In this document: one piece after another, positions 16,206 to 24,662 of the stretch
How the letters are laid out: every line of letters starts with the position of its first letter
How positions within the stretch are numbered: the stretch's first letter is position 1
NCBI RefSeq assembly: GCF_028682475.1
Contig: NZ_JANHLE010000024.1
Location: 23,132 to 87,131 of the forward strand
DNA: 64,000 bases
From: Pseudomonas putida
Lineage (GTDB): Bacteria; Pseudomonadota; Gammaproteobacteria; Pseudomonadales; Pseudomonadaceae
Direction: 5' to 3'
Translations under genes and position numbers: made by a program
Notes under the pieces: model-generated
Told to the model about the DNA's origin: nothing
Databases searched by the model: none
Seen by the model: the letters and a program-made list of their open reading frames with translations, nothing else

Positions 16206-16408
16206 AACCCCCGCCCGTGACACCCAAAACCTGCCAATCAACCACCGCGGCCAGCGCACTGTGGCGGCGCGTTCACGCCTGCGCGGCATATGCATTTTTC
16301 TCATAAAAAGTATCGGGCAAAGGCATTTGCCCTACCTCTGTCGCACTCCTTATAAAGGTCATCACTTATTCGATAAAACTATTTCAGTTAATAAATAAAT
16401 AGCCAATA

Positions 16409-16422
16409 GGAATATGTATTCC
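16409..16422 (+). promoter_or_regulatory. Palindrome next to the receptor start
   Basis: GGAATA-TG-TATTCC is a perfect 14-bp palindrome just before the AGGAG ribosome site of the receptor gene, in an AT-rich tract. It could be an operator or a 5' UTR hairpin. Confidence 0.35.
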
Positions 16423-16438
16423 TGGCCAGGAGCCGCCC

Positions 16439-18781
16439 ATGAGCCCGACCCATCGCCTTGCACCTCTCTCTTCCCGGCGGCTCCAGCGCCTGCCCCTGGC
16501 CTTGCTGCTGGCCGGTAGTGCGCACTGGTTGCCGGCTCAGGCCGACGAACCGCAGCAGGCTGCGGTAAAAGCCAGCGACAGCCAGCTCAAGACCGTCACC
16601 GTGACTGCCCGCCGCCGCGAGGAGAGCGCCCAGGACGTGCCGACACCGATGAGTGTGATCGATGGCCAGGCGCTGGAAACCCAGCGCGTGTACCGCATAC
16701 AAGACCTGCAGCAACTGGTACCGAGCGTCAACGTCGCCTACATGCATGCGCGCCAGTCCAGCGTGTCGATCCGCGGCCTGGGCAACAACCCGGCCAGCGA
16801 TGGCCTGGAAGGCAGCGTTGGCCTGTACCTGGACAACGTCTACCTCGGTCGGCCGGGCATGGCAGTGTTCGATCTGATGGACATCGAGCAGCTGGAAGTG
16901 CTGCGCGGCCCGCAAGGTACCCTGTTCGGCAAGAACACCACCGCCGGGGTGATCAACATCAGCACCCGCGCGCCAAGCTTTACCCCCGAGCGCAGCATCG
17001 AGACCTCGGTGGGCGAGGATGGCTACTTCCAGACCAAGGGCACCCTGTCCGGGCCGTTGAGCGAGACGTTGGCCGGGCGCATTTCGGCCTACCGGACCCG
17101 TAGCGATGGCGACATCAAGAACGAATTTGACGGACATACCCTCAATGGCGGTTCACGCCAGGGCTTTCGTGGCCAGCTGCTGTACAAGCCGAGCGAGCAG
17201 TTCAACCTGCGCTGGATCGGCGACTACAACGAAGAGGACTCCAGCGCCGGCACCCGCCTGCTGTACAGCACCGGGCCGACCATCAATGGCGTCAACCGCT
17301 ACGAAGCCCGGGCCAGGGCGGCGGGTGCCACGCTGATTGATGGCAGCAAGCGCAAGGTCAATCTGGACAGCGATCAACAGGTGACGGTGTTCCAGGGCGG
17401 TACCTCGCTGGAAGCCAACTGGACCCTGGACAACGATTTCACCCTCACTTCCGTCAGCTCCTACCGCTGGTGGGACTTCACCCCGCGCAACGACGAGGGC
17501 CTGAATGTGCCCGCGGCGTACAACTCCGGGATCTCGGTGCGTGACAAGCAGTACTCGCAGGAGTTTCGCCTGGCCTCGCCCACCGGCGGCTTCTTTGACT
17601 ACGTCCTGGGCGCCTATTACTTCGGCTCCGATCTGGATAACAAATCCTTTGTTTACTACGGTCCCCAGGCGGATATCTGGAATGGCACCCCGACCGGTGC
17701 CCTGGCCAACGTCACCACCCTCGGCAAAGGTCATATCGAGACCGACAGCTTTGCCCTGTTCGGCCAAGGCACCTGGCACCTGACCGAGCGTCTGGACTTC
17801 ACCGCCGGCATCCGTGGCACTTATGAAGAGAAAAGCGCCTGGGTCGATCGTGCAGCCCCGGCTGGTGGTTCGGCTGTCACTGGCGCGGCAGCCGCTGCCC
17901 GGCAGGCGCGAGTCGGCGCCTATGATTCCGGCGACCTCAACCAGTACACCTTCAGCCCCTCGGGCCTGCTCAACCTGAGCTATCGCTTTACCGATGATCT
18001 GCTCGGCTATGCCACCTTGTCCCATGGCGAGAAGTCCGGCGGCGTCAACCTGACGGTGGCGACCGCGCCGGTGGCCGGCGCCGAGTCGCTGCTGGTCGGT
18101 ACCGAGCGCGCCAACAACGCCGAGCTGGGTCTGAAGAGCACCCTCTGGGATCGCCGCCTGCAACTCAACGCCAACCTGTTCTGGACCGAAGTGCACGGCT
18201 ACCAGACCAACGCCTACGACGAAGCCAACCGGGTGCAATACCTGACCAACGCCGGTTCCGTGCGCTCCCGCGGGGTTGAAGTGGAAAGCACTCTGGTGCC
18301 GATCCGCGGCCTGACCCTGAACCTCAACGGCTCGTACAACGATGTGAGTTACCTGTCCTACAAAGATGCCCCGTGCGCCCCGGAAGTCGCCCTGCAGCCA
18401 GGGGCTCCCGCTTCCTGCGACCTCACCGGCCATCAGGTGGTCGGCGCCTCGAAATGGATCGGCAATGCCAACGGCCAGTACCAGTGGGACCTGGACAACG
18501 GCCTGCAGCCCTACGTCACCGCCAGCTATGCCTTCCGCTCCAAGGCAGTCGGCACGGTCGAGGACTCCGACTTCGCACAGATCCCCAGCTACGCCGTGGT
18601 CAACCTGTCCACCGGTTTGCGCGGTGATCTCGGTCAGGGCCAGTGGGACGTCTCGCTGTGGCTGAAAAACGCCTTCGACAAGACCTACTACACCACCCTC
18701 TGGAGTGCTGCCAACGGCGGCTATGAAGGCCTGGTGGGCACGCCGAAAACCTTGGGCCTGACCGGTCGCTACGACTTTTGA
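16439..18781 (+). CDS. TonB-dependent outer membrane receptor
   Basis: A 780-residue outer membrane receptor with signal peptide (cleavage after PAQA, near residue 36), a short TonB-box-like region (LKTVTVTARR), plug domain (about 60-170, with VSIRGLGNN, LYLDNVYLGR and VEVLRGPQ-type LEVLRGPQGTLFGKN) and a 22-strand barrel ending in aromatic Phe (TGRYDF). It has no N-terminal signalling extension, so no sigma/anti-sigma partner is expected. It lies between the sulfate importer and its own tonB-exbB-exbD, which suggests a sulfur-containing substrate such as a sulfonate or sulfate ester; siderophore uptake cannot be excluded. AGGAG is 7 bases before the ATG. Confidence 0.93.
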   Translation: MSPTHRLAPLSSRRLQRLPLALLLAGSAHWLPAQADEPQQAAVKASDSQLKTVTVTARRREESAQDVPTPMSVIDGQALETQRVYRIQDLQQLVPSVNVAYMHARQSSVSIRGLGNNPASDGLEGSVGLYLDNVYLGRPGMAVFDLMDIEQLEVLRGPQGTLFGKNTTAGVINISTRAPSFTPERSIETSVGEDGYFQTKGTLSGPLSETLAGRISAYRTRSDGDIKNEFDGHTLNGGSRQGFRGQLLYKPSEQFNLRWIGDYNEEDSSAGTRLLYSTGPTINGVNRYEARARAAGATLIDGSKRKVNLDSDQQVTVFQGGTSLEANWTLDNDFTLTSVSSYRWWDFTPRNDEGLNVPAAYNSGISVRDKQYSQEFRLASPTGGFFDYVLGAYYFGSDLDNKSFVYYGPQADIWNGTPTGALANVTTLGKGHIETDSFALFGQGTWHLTERLDFTAGIRGTYEEKSAWVDRAAPAGGSAVTGAAAAARQARVGAYDSGDLNQYTFSPSGLLNLSYRFTDDLLGYATLSHGEKSGGVNLTVATAPVAGAESLLVGTERANNAELGLKSTLWDRRLQLNANLFWTEVHGYQTNAYDEANRVQYLTNAGSVRSRGVEVESTLVPIRGLTLNLNGSYNDVSYLSYKDAPCAPEVALQPGAPASCDLTGHQVVGASKWIGNANGQYQWDLDNGLQPYVTASYAFRSKAVGTVEDSDFAQIPSYAVVNLSTGLRGDLGQGQWDVSLWLKNAFDKTYYTTLWSAANGGYEGLVGTPKTLGLTGRYDF

Positions 18782-18794
18782 GAGCGGGTTTTCC

Positions 18795-18831
18795 ATGCCT
18801 GCCGCGAATACTTTTGATGCGCGGCAGGCAT
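18795..18831 (+). terminator. Strong hairpin after the receptor gene
   Basis: ATGCCTGCCGCG and CGCGGCAGGCAT pair perfectly over 12 bp with a 13-nt loop, starting 14 bases past the stop. There is no T-run, so it may be a processing or stabilising hairpin, not a true terminator. Confidence 0.5.
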
Positions 18832-18899
18832 CGCCAACCCAGCCTTCTGCCCGAGGCCTTGAGTGGCGGGGCTTAGCGCGAAATGCAGAATTTTTATAT

Positions 18900-18943
18900 T
18901 TCTTAAAGTTCTACTCATAACCTTAAAGATTACTTTAAGAAAT
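18900..18943 (+). promoter_or_regulatory. AT-rich inverted repeat upstream of tonB
   Basis: TTTCTTAAAGT (18900-18910) and ACTTTAAGAAA (18933-18943) are perfect 11-bp complements 52 bases before tonB. The core equals that before oscA (11973-11997), so one regulator may bind both. Confidence 0.5.
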
Positions 18944-18994
18944 AAGCGATCTGCAGTGATGATCCATACACATAGCGATCCCGGGAGTTGATCA

Positions 18995-19795
18995 ATGGGT
19001 AATGTCCAGACCGCCGCCACCGCGCTCGATGTGCATTGGCGCCAGACGCCGAGCGGTGAGCTGGTCGATCTCGGCCGGCCGCACCGTGTTCCTCTGGCGC
19101 ACCAGCGCCTGCAGCGCACGCCGAAAAGCGCCTTGGGCCGCCGGGAAAAAATCCTCCTGGGGATTTTCGCTCTGGCTCTGCACGGTGGCGTTGCTTACTG
19201 GGTCAGCCAGACGCCAACGCCGGTGTTGCCGGTGGTGGCGCCGGAAATTCCACCGATGACCATCGAGTTCTCGCAGCCGGCGCCGCCTGTAGTCGAGCCA
19301 CCACCGCCTGCGCCACCACCTGCCGTGGTCGCAGCGCCACCCCCGGTGGTCGATGAGCTGGCGGCAAAACCTGCACCCAAGCCGGTGCCCAAGCCCAAGC
19401 CGGCGGCAAAACCCGTGGCCAAAGCGCAGCCCAAACCTGCGCCCAAGGCGCTCGAGCAGCCGCCCGCGCCAGCGCAACCGGTGGCCGCACCGAAACCGCC
19501 TGCGCCCGCCCCGGTGACCCCGGCCTCGGCCAGCGCCGGGTACCTGAAGAACCCGGCCCCGGAGTACCCGGCGCTGGCCCACCGACGCGGCTGGGAAGGC
19601 ACGGTGATGTTGCGCGTGCACGTGCTGGCCAGCGGCAAACCCGGCGAGATTCAGCTGCAGAGCAGCAGCGGCCGCCAGCAGCTCGACGACGCGGCGCTGG
19701 CCGCGGTCAAGCGCTGGAGCTTCGTCCCGGCCAAGCAGGGTGAGGTGGCCGTGGACGGCTGGGTCAGCGTGCCGATCGAATTCAAGATCCACTAA
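18995..19795 (+). CDS. tonB: TonB energy-transducing protein
   Basis: A 266-residue protein that passes proton-motive energy from ExbB-ExbD to an outer membrane receptor. A basic cytoplasmic N terminus of about 50 residues precedes one transmembrane helix (about 52-68, ILLGIFALALHGGVAYWVS, with the conserved His). A long Pro/Ala/Lys-rich spacer (about 85-175) and the C-terminal TonB domain follow (YPALAHRRGWEGTVMLRVHV, then a final WVSVPIEFKIH). GGGAG precedes the ATG. The operon order tonB-exbB-exbD directly after a receptor gene points to a dedicated energiser. Confidence 0.93.
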   Translation: MGNVQTAATALDVHWRQTPSGELVDLGRPHRVPLAHQRLQRTPKSALGRREKILLGIFALALHGGVAYWVSQTPTPVLPVVAPEIPPMTIEFSQPAPPVVEPPPPAPPPAVVAAPPPVVDELAAKPAPKPVPKPKPAAKPVAKAQPKPAPKALEQPPAPAQPVAAPKPPAPAPVTPASASAGYLKNPAPEYPALAHRRGWEGTVMLRVHVLASGKPGEIQLQSSSGRQQLDDAALAAVKRWSFVPAKQGEVAVDGWVSVPIEFKIH

Positions 19796-19822
19796 TTCGC
19801 GCTAACAGAGAGAGTATTGATC

Positions 19823-20545
19823 ATGACGTTATTGGCATCCCCCCTCGAATCCATCGAAAGCGCGGTGATCTGGCTGCTGGTGGGCTTCTCTGTCATCACC
19901 TGGGGCCTGGCCCTGGTCAAAGGTGTGCAGTTTGTGCGCCTGAGGAATCAGGACAAGCGTTTCCACAAACACTTCTGGGCCGCCTCCAGTCTGGATGCTG
20001 CGGCCGAACTGAGCGAAACCCAGCCTGGCTCTGCCGCCCGGGTGGCCGAGGCCGGTTATGCCGCCATTGCCGTCGGCGAGCCCGGCCCGGCCAGTGACCT
20101 GAGCCAGGCCATCAACCATCAGGATCGCCTGGAGCGCGCCCTGCGCCAGCAGATCGTGCGGGAGCGGCGCTCGCTGGAAAGCGGCCTGGCGGTGGTTGCC
20201 AGTATCGGCAGCACCTCGCCGTTCATCGGTCTGTTCGGTACGGTCTGGGGCATCATGGAGGCCCTCAAGGGCATCAGCGCGGCGGGCTCGGCCAGCCTTG
20301 AAACCGTTGCTGGGCCGATTGGTGCGGCGCTGGTCGCCACCGGTGTGGGGATCGCCGTCGCGGTGCCGGCGGTGCTGGTTTACAACTACTTCCTGCGGCG
20401 CCTGAAGCTGACCGCTGCCGACCTCGATGACTTCGCTCACGACTTCTACAGCCTGGCGCAGAAGAGTGCCTTCCGTGTGCTGGTGCACCCGACTGCCTAC
20501 AAAGCGGCCGGCGGCACGCAGCAAAAAGTGAAGGAGGCTTCCTGA
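19823..20545 (+). CDS. exbB: ExbB-type proton channel subunit
   Basis: A 240-residue inner-membrane MotA/TolQ/ExbB family protein. It has three hydrophobic helices (about 13-33; 120-145 with STSPFIGLFGTVWGIMEAL; 160-185 with GPIGAALVATGVGIAVAVPAVLVYNYF). The last two carry the conserved Thr, Pro and small residues of the proton path. The gene begins 27 bases after tonB. The ATG at 19823 was preferred over the TTG at 19817 because GAGAG lies before it. Confidence 0.93.
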   Translation: MTLLASPLESIESAVIWLLVGFSVITWGLALVKGVQFVRLRNQDKRFHKHFWAASSLDAAAELSETQPGSAARVAEAGYAAIAVGEPGPASDLSQAINHQDRLERALRQQIVRERRSLESGLAVVASIGSTSPFIGLFGTVWGIMEALKGISAAGSASLETVAGPIGAALVATGVGIAVAVPAVLVYNYFLRRLKLTAADLDDFAHDFYSLAQKSAFRVLVHPTAYKAAGGTQQKVKEAS

Positions 20546-20546
20546 T

Positions 20547-20948
20547 ATGGCCTTCTCGACCCAGGACAGTGACGAAGTACTCAGCGAGATCAACGTAACC
20601 CCGTTGGTGGACGTGATGCTGGTGTTGCTGGTGGTGTTCATCGTCACCGCGCCGCTGCTGACCAACGCCATCCCGATCAACCTGCCGAAGACCGAAGCCG
20701 TGGCGCCGGTGGAGCAGAAAGACCCGTTGGTGGTGAGCATCGATGGTGGCGGCAAACTGTTCATCAACAAGGATGAAGTCCAGCCTGACCGGCTGGAAAC
20801 CAGCCTGCAGACCGCCAAGGCCAAGGACCCGGCGTTGCGTGTGCAGCTGCAGGCGGACGATGGCGTGAATTATGGGGAAGTGGCGCGTGCCATGGCCTCG
20901 ATCGAACGTGCGGGGATTACCAAACTGTCGGTGATCACCGCCCGCTGA
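20547..20948 (+). CDS. exbD: ExbD-type proton channel subunit
   Basis: A 133-residue protein with a cytoplasmic N terminus (NVTPLVDVMLVLLVVFIVTA). Its single transmembrane helix carries the essential Asp in PLVDVML, followed by a periplasmic domain. It completes the TonB-ExbB-ExbD motor. The ATG lies one base after the exbB stop, with AAGGAGG upstream inside exbB, so translation is coupled. A terminator follows. Confidence 0.94.
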   Translation: MAFSTQDSDEVLSEINVTPLVDVMLVLLVVFIVTAPLLTNAIPINLPKTEAVAPVEQKDPLVVSIDGGGKLFINKDEVQPDRLETSLQTAKAKDPALRVQLQADDGVNYGEVARAMASIERAGITKLSVITAR

Positions 20949-20973
20949 GCAACACACCTCAGGCAAGACTTCA

Positions 20974-21009
20974 GGGGCCATTCCTGGGCAGGGGGTGGTC
21001 CCTTTTTTT
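20974..21009 (+). terminator. Terminator of tonB-exbB-exbD
   Basis: GGGGCCA pairs with TGGTCCC (one wobble), with an inner CCT/AGG extension, followed by seven T. Confidence 0.8.
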
Positions 21010-21029
21010 ATGCCGCTTGGCGAGATACT

Positions 21030-21054
21030 TGTGGGAGCTGGCGTTGCCAGCGAT
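21030..21054. repeat. Single REP half, GCTGGC variant
   Basis: TGTGGGAGCTGGCGTTGCCA plus CGATC. This is one arm only of the second REP family, standing alone upstream of the hydrolase promoter region. Confidence 0.75.
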
Positions 21055-21097
21055 CGAGCGCGCAGCGGTCGCCAATCAGGCAACGCATTTGTAATTT

Positions 21098-21152
21098 GGT
21101 TATTAATAAATAGCTTCTTATTCCTTTACGAATATAACCACCTCCCTATACT
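21098..21152 (+). promoter_or_regulatory. Promoter region of the hydrolase gene
   Basis: GGTTAT (21098-21103) and ATAACC (21134-21139) form spaced inverted half-sites in an AT-rich tract, followed by a good -10, TATACT (21147-21152). The best -35 is TTTACG with a 16-bp spacer, poor enough to suggest an activator. The gene begins 38 bases downstream. Confidence 0.45.
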
Positions 21153-21189
21153 TGGCCTCAAGCACGCAAACCCAGCAGGAGGCGTCCCC

Positions 21190-21771
21190 ATGCGCAACAC
21201 GTCGATCCGTTACCTGATTGTGCCGGGCTGGCAAGGATCGCCAGACGATCATTGGCAGAGTCACTGGCAGCAAGTGCTGCCCAACAGTGCGCGGGTCGAG
21301 CAGCTCGACTGGGTGACGCCGCAGCGCCACGACTGGGTGGCGGCGCTGGAACAGGCAGTGGCCGCCGACGACGCGCCGGTGATCCTGATTGCCCACAGCC
21401 TGGGCTGCATCACCGTCGCCCATTGGGCGGCGCAAGCCAGTGCCAGCCTGCTGCGTCGCGTACGCGGTGCGTTGTTGGTGGCGCCAGCCGATGTCGAGCG
21501 CCCAACCTGTTCGCCAGCCCTGCGCAATTTCGCGCCGATTGCCCAGCAGGTGTTGCCGTTCCCGAGCCAGGTGGTCAGCTCCGACAACGATCCGGCGATC
21601 AGTGCTCCGCGCGCCATGCAGCTGGCGCGGGCCTGGGGCGCCGAGGTGGGCTTTCTGGCCGGGGCCGGGCATATCAACGTCAAGTCCGGGCATCGCCGCT
21701 GGGAGCAGGGCTTTGCCTACCTGTACCGCCTGCAGAACCGTCTGGAACAGCACGCCCTTCGCCGCGCCTGA
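21190..21771 (+). CDS. RBBP9/YdeN-family serine hydrolase
   Basis: A cytosolic alpha/beta hydrolase of 193 residues, the compact RBBP9/YdeN type. YLIVPGWQGSPDDHWQSHW opens the fold. The nucleophile Ser is in IAHSLGC, the acid is likely in SSDNDP, and the catalytic His is in GAGHINVKSG. The natural substrate of the family is largely unknown. It sits between the tonB operon and a sigma54 activator in the sulfur-related island; a role in cleaving an organosulfur ester would be guesswork. The ATG at 21190 follows an AGGAGG at a distance of 6-7 bases. Confidence 0.88.
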   Translation: MRNTSIRYLIVPGWQGSPDDHWQSHWQQVLPNSARVEQLDWVTPQRHDWVAALEQAVAADDAPVILIAHSLGCITVAHWAAQASASLLRRVRGALLVAPADVERPTCSPALRNFAPIAQQVLPFPSQVVSSDNDPAISAPRAMQLARAWGAEVGFLAGAGHINVKSGHRRWEQGFAYLYRLQNRLEQHALRRA

Positions 21772-21836
21772 ACTCCAGGCGCTGACCTTATCCTGATCCA
21801 ACGCCCGGCCCCAGGTGCTTCGGGCGGGAGTTTGCC

Positions 21837-22778
21837 ATGAGTAATCACGACACCTTCGGTCAGCCGCTGCTGACCTTCCCTGAGCTGGACAAGAGCCCGC
21901 TGAGCATCCGCGCCAAGGCGCTGGTATTCGTCGACCCGCGTTCGCGGCAATTGCGCGAGGAGCTGGAACTGCTGGCGCCATTGGCCCTGCCGGTGCTGAT
22001 CCGCGGCGAGACCGGTACCGGCAAGGAGCTGCTGGCGCGGCAGATTCATCGCGCCAGTGATCGCGCCGGTCTGTTTGTTTCAGTCAACTGCGCGGCGATC
22101 AGCCCGACCTACGCCGATGCCGAATTGTTCGGCTACAGCGCCGGTGCTCACAGTGGTGCTGCCAGTAGCCGCGCCGGTTGGTTCGGCTCGGCCAATGGCG
22201 GCACCCTGTACCTGGACGAAATCGCCGACCTGCCGCTGGCGATCCAGGTCAAGTTGCTTGCCGCCCTGGAAAACCGTGAAGTCACCCGGGTCGGCGCCCA
22301 GCAACCCAACCCTGTCGATGTGCGTCTGGTCGCGGCGTCGAGTATCGACCTGGGGGAGGCCGTCAGCGCCGGCAAGTTCCATGAGCGGCTCTACCACTAT
22401 CTGCGCGAAGGGCATCTGGAGCTACCGGCCTTGCGCGAGCGGGTCGGCGATATCCTGCCGCTGGCGGAGTATTTCGTCGGTATCTACAGCCCGCGGCTCA
22501 ACCTGCCGGTGCCGTTGATCAGTGAAGCGGCCCAGCGCGTGCTGGAGCTTCACAGCTGGCCGGGCAACACCCGAGAGCTGGAGAACGTCATTCACTTTGC
22601 TTTGCTGGTCAGCAGTGGTGACGAGATTTTGCCTGAGCACCTGAACCTGCCCACGCCGCTGCAAGCCCTGGCCAGTCAGCTCGATCAGCTGTACCAGCGG
22701 GCGCTTGGCGATGAGCGCAGCGCCTTGCAGGGCCTGCTGGAACAGGCTTTGGTGCGTCTGGCGCAAGGCGCCGCGTAA
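21837..22778 (+). CDS. Sigma54-dependent activator, AAA+ only, with atypical GAFTGA loop
   Basis: A 313-residue protein made almost only of the sigma54-interaction AAA+ domain. Walker A GETGTGKE and Walker B GGTLYLDEIADL are present, and LHSWPGNTRELENVIHFAL closes the sensor region. The loop that touches sigma54, normally GAFTGA, reads GAHSGA. There is no N-terminal receiver or ligand domain. The last 40 residues show no recognisable Fis-type helix-turn-helix. It resembles the sulfur-linked SfnR clade in lacking an input domain. How it finds DNA, or whether it works with a partner, is open. The GGGAG before the ATG supports the start. Confidence 0.85.
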   Translation: MSNHDTFGQPLLTFPELDKSPLSIRAKALVFVDPRSRQLREELELLAPLALPVLIRGETGTGKELLARQIHRASDRAGLFVSVNCAAISPTYADAELFGYSAGAHSGAASSRAGWFGSANGGTLYLDEIADLPLAIQVKLLAALENREVTRVGAQQPNPVDVRLVAASSIDLGEAVSAGKFHERLYHYLREGHLELPALRERVGDILPLAEYFVGIYSPRLNLPVPLISEAAQRVLELHSWPGNTRELENVIHFALLVSSGDEILPEHLNLPTPLQALASQLDQLYQRALGDERSALQGLLEQALVRLAQGAA

Positions 22779-22938
22779 TCCTGCGCCGCTTCGTGATGAA
22801 AATGGAATAAGCAGCGAAATAAAAGATATTGTTCCGGCATAAAAAATCTCGGTATTGTCCGCTGCAAGCCCGCTAGAAAATGGCTGGCAACTTGATTTGC
22901 CGTCGACCGATGGCCCCGAATTCGAATAAGGACTGCGC

Positions 22939-23724
22939 ATGAAAAAGGCTCTGTTGTTCACTGCTCTGGCGGCCGCTCTGTCGGTTGCAGGTTTCGCCCA
23001 CGCCGGCGAGAAACTGGTGGTTGCCGCCACCCCGGTGCCCCACGCTGAAATCCTCGAGCTGATCAAGCCGACCCTGGCCAAAGAAGGTGTAGACCTTGAG
23101 ATCAAGGTCTTCACCGACTACGTGCAGCCCAACGTTCAAGTCGACCAGAAGCGTCTGGACGCCAACTACTTCCAGACCCTGCCGTACCTGAAGAACTTCA
23201 ACGAGGGTAAAGGCACGCACCTGGAAACCGTGATCGGCGTTCACGTCGAGCCGTTCGGTGGCTACTCGAAGAAGGTCAAGAGCCTGAGCGAGCTGAAAGA
23301 TGGCGCAACCGTTGCCATCCCTAACGAAGGCAGCAACAGCGGCCGTGCCCTGCTGCTGTTGCAGAAGGCTGGCCTGATCACCCTGAAGGATCCGAAAAAC
23401 GCTCTGGCAACGCCGAAAGACATCGCCGATAACCCGAAGAAGCTGAAGTTCCGCGAGCTTGAGTCGGCCATGCTGCCGCGCGTGCTGGACCAGGTCGACC
23501 TGGACATGATCAACACCAACTATGCGCTGGAAGCCGGCCTGAACCCGGCCAAGGACGCCCTGGTCATTGAAGGTTCCGATTCGCCGTACGTGAACTTCCT
23601 GGTCGCCCGTCCAGACAACAAGGACAGCGAGGCCATCCAGAAACTGGCCAAGGCCTTGACCAGCCCGGAAGTGAAAACTTTCATCGAGAAGAAATACAGC
23701 GGCGCGGTACTGCCGGCGTTCTAA
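22939..23724 (+). CDS. MetQ/NlpA-family substrate-binding protein
   Basis: A periplasmic binding protein of the D-methionine (MetQ/NlpA) family, 261 residues. A Sec signal peptide ends near FAHAG and has no lipobox, whereas classical MetQ is a lipoprotein. The family core is clear: VAATPVPHAEIL, VDQKRLDANYFQTLPYL, NEGSNSGRALLLLQ and MINTNYALEAGL. No metN or metI lies next to it; the following ABC operon belongs to a different family. It could serve a distant MetNI or bind another sulfur compound. AAGGA is 9 bases before the ATG. Confidence 0.88.
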   Translation: MKKALLFTALAAALSVAGFAHAGEKLVVAATPVPHAEILELIKPTLAKEGVDLEIKVFTDYVQPNVQVDQKRLDANYFQTLPYLKNFNEGKGTHLETVIGVHVEPFGGYSKKVKSLSELKDGATVAIPNEGSNSGRALLLLQKAGLITLKDPKNALATPKDIADNPKKLKFRELESAMLPRVLDQVDLDMINTNYALEAGLNPAKDALVIEGSDSPYVNFLVARPDNKDSEAIQKLAKALTSPEVKTFIEKKYSGAVLPAF

Positions 23725-23748
23725 GCAACCCCTGATACCCCTCCTGTC

Positions 23749-23821
23749 CTGTGGGAGCGGGCTTGCCCCGCGATGCAATGTGCCTGACACAACGCATCGC
23801 GGGGCAAGCCCGCTCCCACAG
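23749..23821. repeat. REP pair, GCGGGGCAAGCCCGC family
   Basis: GTGGGAGCGGGCTTGCCCCG and its mirror arm, joined by about 20 bases, directly after the MetQ-like gene. Confidence 0.9.
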
Positions 23822-23878
23822 TTGCTTCCACACATTGCAGATAGTTCGGTTAGTTGTTTGGGTGATATCAATATGCAA

Positions 23879-23912
23879 TAAAGGTATTTAAATAATTATT
23901 TTTATACCTTTA
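23879..23912 (+). promoter_or_regulatory. AT-rich inverted repeat upstream of the amino acid ABC operon
   Basis: TAAAGGTAT and ATACCTTTA are perfect 9-bp arms with a 16-bp AT spacer, 85 bases before the first permease gene. It is a candidate activator or repressor site. Confidence 0.45.
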
Positions 23913-23996
23913 GAGTCTTAGTCATTGTGCTCACCCGCACTGACAACCCCTGTGTAGAGCGGCCCGTTTATCCTCGGGCCGATCCGAGATTCTGCA

Positions 23997-24662
23997 ATGA
24001 GCTTCGATGTCGCTTTTATCCTCAGCACGTTGCCGGCGTTCCTCAAAGCTGTCGGGGTCACCCTGCAGGTCGGCCTGATCGCCATTGCCACTTCACTGCT
24101 GGTGGCGCTGATCAACGCGGCGATCCTGGTGTACCGCACGCCCTACCTGCAGCGCCTGGTGCAGCTGTACGTGGAACTGGCGCGCAACACGCCGCTGCTG
24201 ATCCAGCTGTTCTTCGTCTATTTCGCCTTGCCGAGCCTGGGCCTGAAAATCTCCGGCTTCGCTGCTGCGATCATCACCATGACCTTTCTCGGTGGCGCCT
24301 ACCTGACCGAAGTGCTGCGTGCCGGCGTCGAGGCGGTGCCGCAGGCACAGCTGGAATCGGGCCGCTCGATCGGCCTGTCCGACGGCCAACTGCTGCGTTA
24401 CGTGATCCTGCCTCAGGCCGGCATCCTCAGTCTGCCCTCGCTGTTCGCCAACTTCGTCTTCCTGCTCAAGGAAACCACCGTGGTGTCTGCGGTGGCGGTG
24501 CCGGAAATCCTCTACACCACCAAGAGTTACATCGCCCTGTACTACAAGACGTACGAGATGCTTGCGGTGCTGACGCTGATCTGTGTACTGCTGTTCCTGC
24601 CATTGTCGTTGCTGCTCAGCCGCCTGGAACGGAGGCTGCAACATGGCCAGTTCGGGTCTTGA
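23997..24662 (+). CDS. Polar amino acid ABC transporter permease 1
   Basis: A HisM/GlnP-type inner-membrane permease, 221 residues, with about five transmembrane helices. The family markers are ELARNTPLLIQLFFVYFALP near the N-terminal third and the EAA loop ESGRSIGLSDGQLLRYVILP. It forms a heterodimer with the next gene product, which overlaps it by 20 bases. Location in the sulfur island makes cystine or another sulfur amino acid a plausible substrate, but the sequence alone only says polar amino acid. Confidence 0.9.
   Translation: MSFDVAFILSTLPAFLKAVGVTLQVGLIAIATSLLVALINAAILVYRTPYLQRLVQLYVELARNTPLLIQLFFVYFALPSLGLKISGFAAAIITMTFLGGAYLTEVLRAGVEAVPQAQLESGRSIGLSDGQLLRYVILPQAGILSLPSLFANFVFLLKETTVVSAVAVPEILYTTKSYIALYYKTYEMLAVLTLICVLLFLPLSLLLSRLERRLQHGQFGS

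Larger units (their letters stand above)
16106..16438. other. Intergenic region before the TonB-dependent receptor
   Basis: A stretch of 333 bases with a REP pair (16131-16205), then an AT-rich tract from about 16290 that must hold the receptor promoter, including the palindrome at 16409-16422. I see no gene. Confidence 0.6.
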
